Assembly (NCBI GenBank): GCA_030180135.1
Contig: CM058239.1
Span: 46,697,270 to 46,761,269 of the forward strand
DNA length: 64,000 nt
Origin: Orychophragmus violaceus
Lineage: Eukaryota; Streptophyta; Magnoliopsida; Brassicales; Brassicaceae
Direction: 5' to 3'
Below are positions 61,466 to 64,000 of this stretch, piece after piece. The notes below the pieces were generated by a model. That model made no database searches, was not told the origin of the DNA, and was given only the letters and a program-made list of their open reading frames with translations. How positions within the stretch are numbered: the first letter of the stretch is position 1; each line of letters starts with the position of its first letter. A program made the translations under genes and the position numbers.

Positions 61466-64000
61466 ATCTCCCACTTGTACTGGAATCATCTATTCCCATA
61501 ATCCCTTTATCGCTATATCTCGATATGGCATAAGGCAAGAAACTGTGTCATCCTTATTATAGCCAACATCATGTTCATCGAACTTCTGATCTATACTGAT
61601 AAAACAAACGACTGACAATCACCTCGTTTGAGCACGGCCATACATTTTATCAGTATCAAATCTTCAATGGGCCCTGAGATATTTATCTCCTGTTATATAG
61701 GAGGGACAAATCCCTTCTTGTTCCATCCCTGTTTCTACACATACTTCATGATACACCCAAGCAATGCCTTTATAGCCGCCATTTACGGATCGACGTTTGA
61801 CAAAGTCAAAGTGCACCAATTCATATGCTAGAAAGCATGATGAACTCAGGTCTAAGGACTATACTCTATAGTCGTAATGAGAAACTCTCATGACACAGAT
61901 ATAACTATCATGTAGATTTCTCATTAGCGGGTCATGTCCGATCATATGTTCACCAACATATATCTATGTGACTGACTTTGATACTCATATCATTGACTCC
62001 ATGAAACTTAGTCAACAGTCACCTCACAAGCTAGTCTCTCGCGGTTGTCGGTGTCCCACTTTGAAAATATCGACTAGGGACAATCATAATTTATGTCATC
62101 TTTTTACTTATAGGGTTTCATGATCAAGTCCTCAACTTGATGACCTATAAAACGAACATAAAATACTTGAGACCATTATTTAATTATCCAATGATCAAAT
62201 AATGCTGATGTCAGTTTTTCATAAACATGACTCCATCATGTCTATCTGAACATCATAACTAACATAACTCCCACTAGAATCTAGACCACGTCTTCAGATA
62301 TCTAGTACCTACAGCAACAACATTAAACTAATGCTTAGGTTGTGAGAGATGCTGCGGTGTTCTTGCTTGGAACCATTCCAACAAACCACACCGCTATTCT
62401 TTAATATGCACTATTCTACGGTCCACTGCTTGGAGACCTTTCCAACAGATAGCACCGCTACACAGATAAAGAGACATAACCAGGTGGAAACTGGGAATCA
62501 TCTTTGTCCGTCTAACTACTCATAACAGATTCTTCATTTCCTCAGTTGAACTAGAACCTATCCTTAGTGTTTCTCAAACACTAGGGGATATTTCTTATAA
62601 CTGTCCAGTGAATTTTACCGGAACATATTGGTATCTTCTCGTCATGCTATATGCATAAGCTGCATCTATACGAGCGCAAAACATGGCATTCATGATGGAT
62701 TCTATTGCATAAGCAAAAGGAATCACACTCATATATACTAGCCCAGCCAGTGTCCAAGATACTTCATCTTGCTAAGATCGACACTAGCTCAGCCAGTGTC
62801 AAAGACACTCCATCTTGCTAAGATTATTGCCATAAGACCTTTGGTATGAAGCCATTCTTGGAATCAAGCACATATGAACTGTCTAATACCTTATCACCAT
62901 AAGGATTCTGACACGATCCAATTAGCCTTTCCAATCCATTTCAATGGATCCTTATTCCAAGAACTTTCGCGACTTCTCCCATATCTATTGTTAAATTTGA
63001 CTTCCGACCCAAATCTTGACAAGACTTTAGCGTCGGAACGTCGTTTATGAGATTAAGTATGTTATAAACATACGGTGTGAGAATTGCAACTACGCTCCCA
63101 CTAGTTTACTTGTAAACGCACAGTTTCTATACGTTCCTGATCGAGTCAACACCTTTGACCGTTTTAACAGAACATAGATTCCAACTCCAAGATGTTTGCT
63201 TCATTCCAAAAATCGATTGGTGAAGCTAACAAACATTCCTAGTTAAATTTCGGAGTTGGGGCTCACATTCGCTTCTTTGAATTTCGCAGGCTTGTCACTT
63301 TTCAATGATCAACAGATCACGGCAATCGGTCATGAGGAATCACCCTCGGTTTAGTGACGGATCCATTAGGATTAGCGAATTTCAGGCTCCATAGGTGTAG
63401 ATCCTACAACACTCTGTAGATCCAACCGCTGCTCTCCCTCAACAGGTTGAACAGCCACTTGTGTTTCTCGAATTTCTTCGAGCAGTACTTTTACTCCCAC
63501 TGTTTTCTTGGAAAAACAGAGTTCCGAACAACAAAAATTTGTTCTCGGATTGGTTGCAAAAGTACCAAGCCTCGGTTTCCCTAGGACAACCGGCGAAGCA
63601 GCCCTTATCAGATTTGGGTTCAAGTTTGTTAGTTGACAACTGTCTTACACAAACCTTGCAATCCCAATTAATCAGAAAACATACTTGGAATCACCCAGTC
63701 CACATCCAATGTGGTGTCTTTCAACTGATTCTGATAGAAAACTAATTTGCGTAAACATATACATTTTAAAGCGTATTTTAAAAGGGTAATGGAAGATTCC
63801 TGTGACTCATCATTAATCGGAGCATATCTAATAAGGTCCGATTCGTTCTCTCAGAAACACCATTTAGGTTTTCCAGGAGAAAAGAGCTGTGATATGACTT
63901 CACACTCACTTAGATGATCACCCAATTCTTGACTCAAGTATTTTTCTTCGCGATCTAATCGAGGATCTCAATACTTCTGTCAAATCGGTCCTATACTTCA
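60762..64000 (-). mobile_element. Ty1/copia element C, 3' part, minus orientation
   Basis: LTR 60762-61465 (TGTTGGAATCCC to ATAATCCCAACA) followed by ATCTCCCACTT, a polypurine tract read on the minus strand. The internal sequence is related to copia B but inverted and decayed: the segment at about 63370-63560 matches the triplicated copia B segment. Frames such as 63372-63623 are scraps. The element continues past the window end, and its gag is not in view. Confidence 0.85.

Overview
This 64 kb window is plant nuclear DNA, most likely from a Brassicaceae species. The one intact host gene (49464-51185) encodes a PDAP1-like phosphoprotein very close to the Arabidopsis protein as I remember it, with eight exons and canonical GT/AG introns. 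Almost everything else is transposable elements nested inside one another. Most boundaries can be fixed from terminal sequences and target-site duplications (TSDs).

Layout. (1) 1-5193: an Athila-type Ty3/gypsy element on the minus strand, with pol open to the window edge, inserted in a Ty1/copia element (5194-8301, minus, LTR 7602-8301). That copia is itself inserted in a Mutator-like element. (2) 8302 to about 33.3 kb: a MULE of the ULP-carrying (Kaonashi-like) type. It has a decayed MuDR transposase (+, 8302-10587), a telomere-like tandem repeat (10.83-11.85 kb) and a DUF1985/Ulp1-protease gene (-, 12099-32674). (3) One exon of that Ulp1 gene is split by a 17.1 kb non-autonomous gypsy element (14489-31588, TSD GTATC). 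This element has chimeric LTRs, an extra partial LTR and an unusual tRNA-primer hairpin. A copia element (21453-28951, TSD CCATG, LTRs identical by eye) sits inside its 3' LTR. (4) 35008-49050: a LINE on the minus strand with a 15-bp TSD. Its ORF2 is split by a gene-capturing CACTA element (36815-45009, TSD CAA), which in turn holds a MULE-like insert (37147-42428, 9-bp TSD) full of 20-bp palindromes. (5) 49464-51185: the PDAP1-like gene. (6) 51.6-52.5 kb: a LINE remnant, then a second large non-autonomous gypsy element (52497-60761) whose 3' LTR is cut by a third copia element (60762 to the window end, minus).

The most interesting signal is not a gene. Several unrelated elements carry arrays of short dyads with fixed geometry: CGATCG-centred dyads spaced 21 bp apart in the Athila and all three copia elements, CCGCGG-centred dyads spaced exactly 21 bp in the gypsy LTRs, 20-bp CAGAC-N10-GTCTG palindromes in the MULE-like insert, and CTAG-N4-CTAG-like repeats in the second gypsy. 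In the Athila pol gene the same DNA motif is read in different codon frames, so selection or copying appears to act on the DNA rather than the peptide. The other strong findings are the tRNA-iMet 3' end captured at an LTR-LTR junction and a chimeric CACTA-borne transcript assembled from three host gene families.

All coordinates come from reading the sequence by eye. No alignment or database search was possible, so family names rest on motif recognition.
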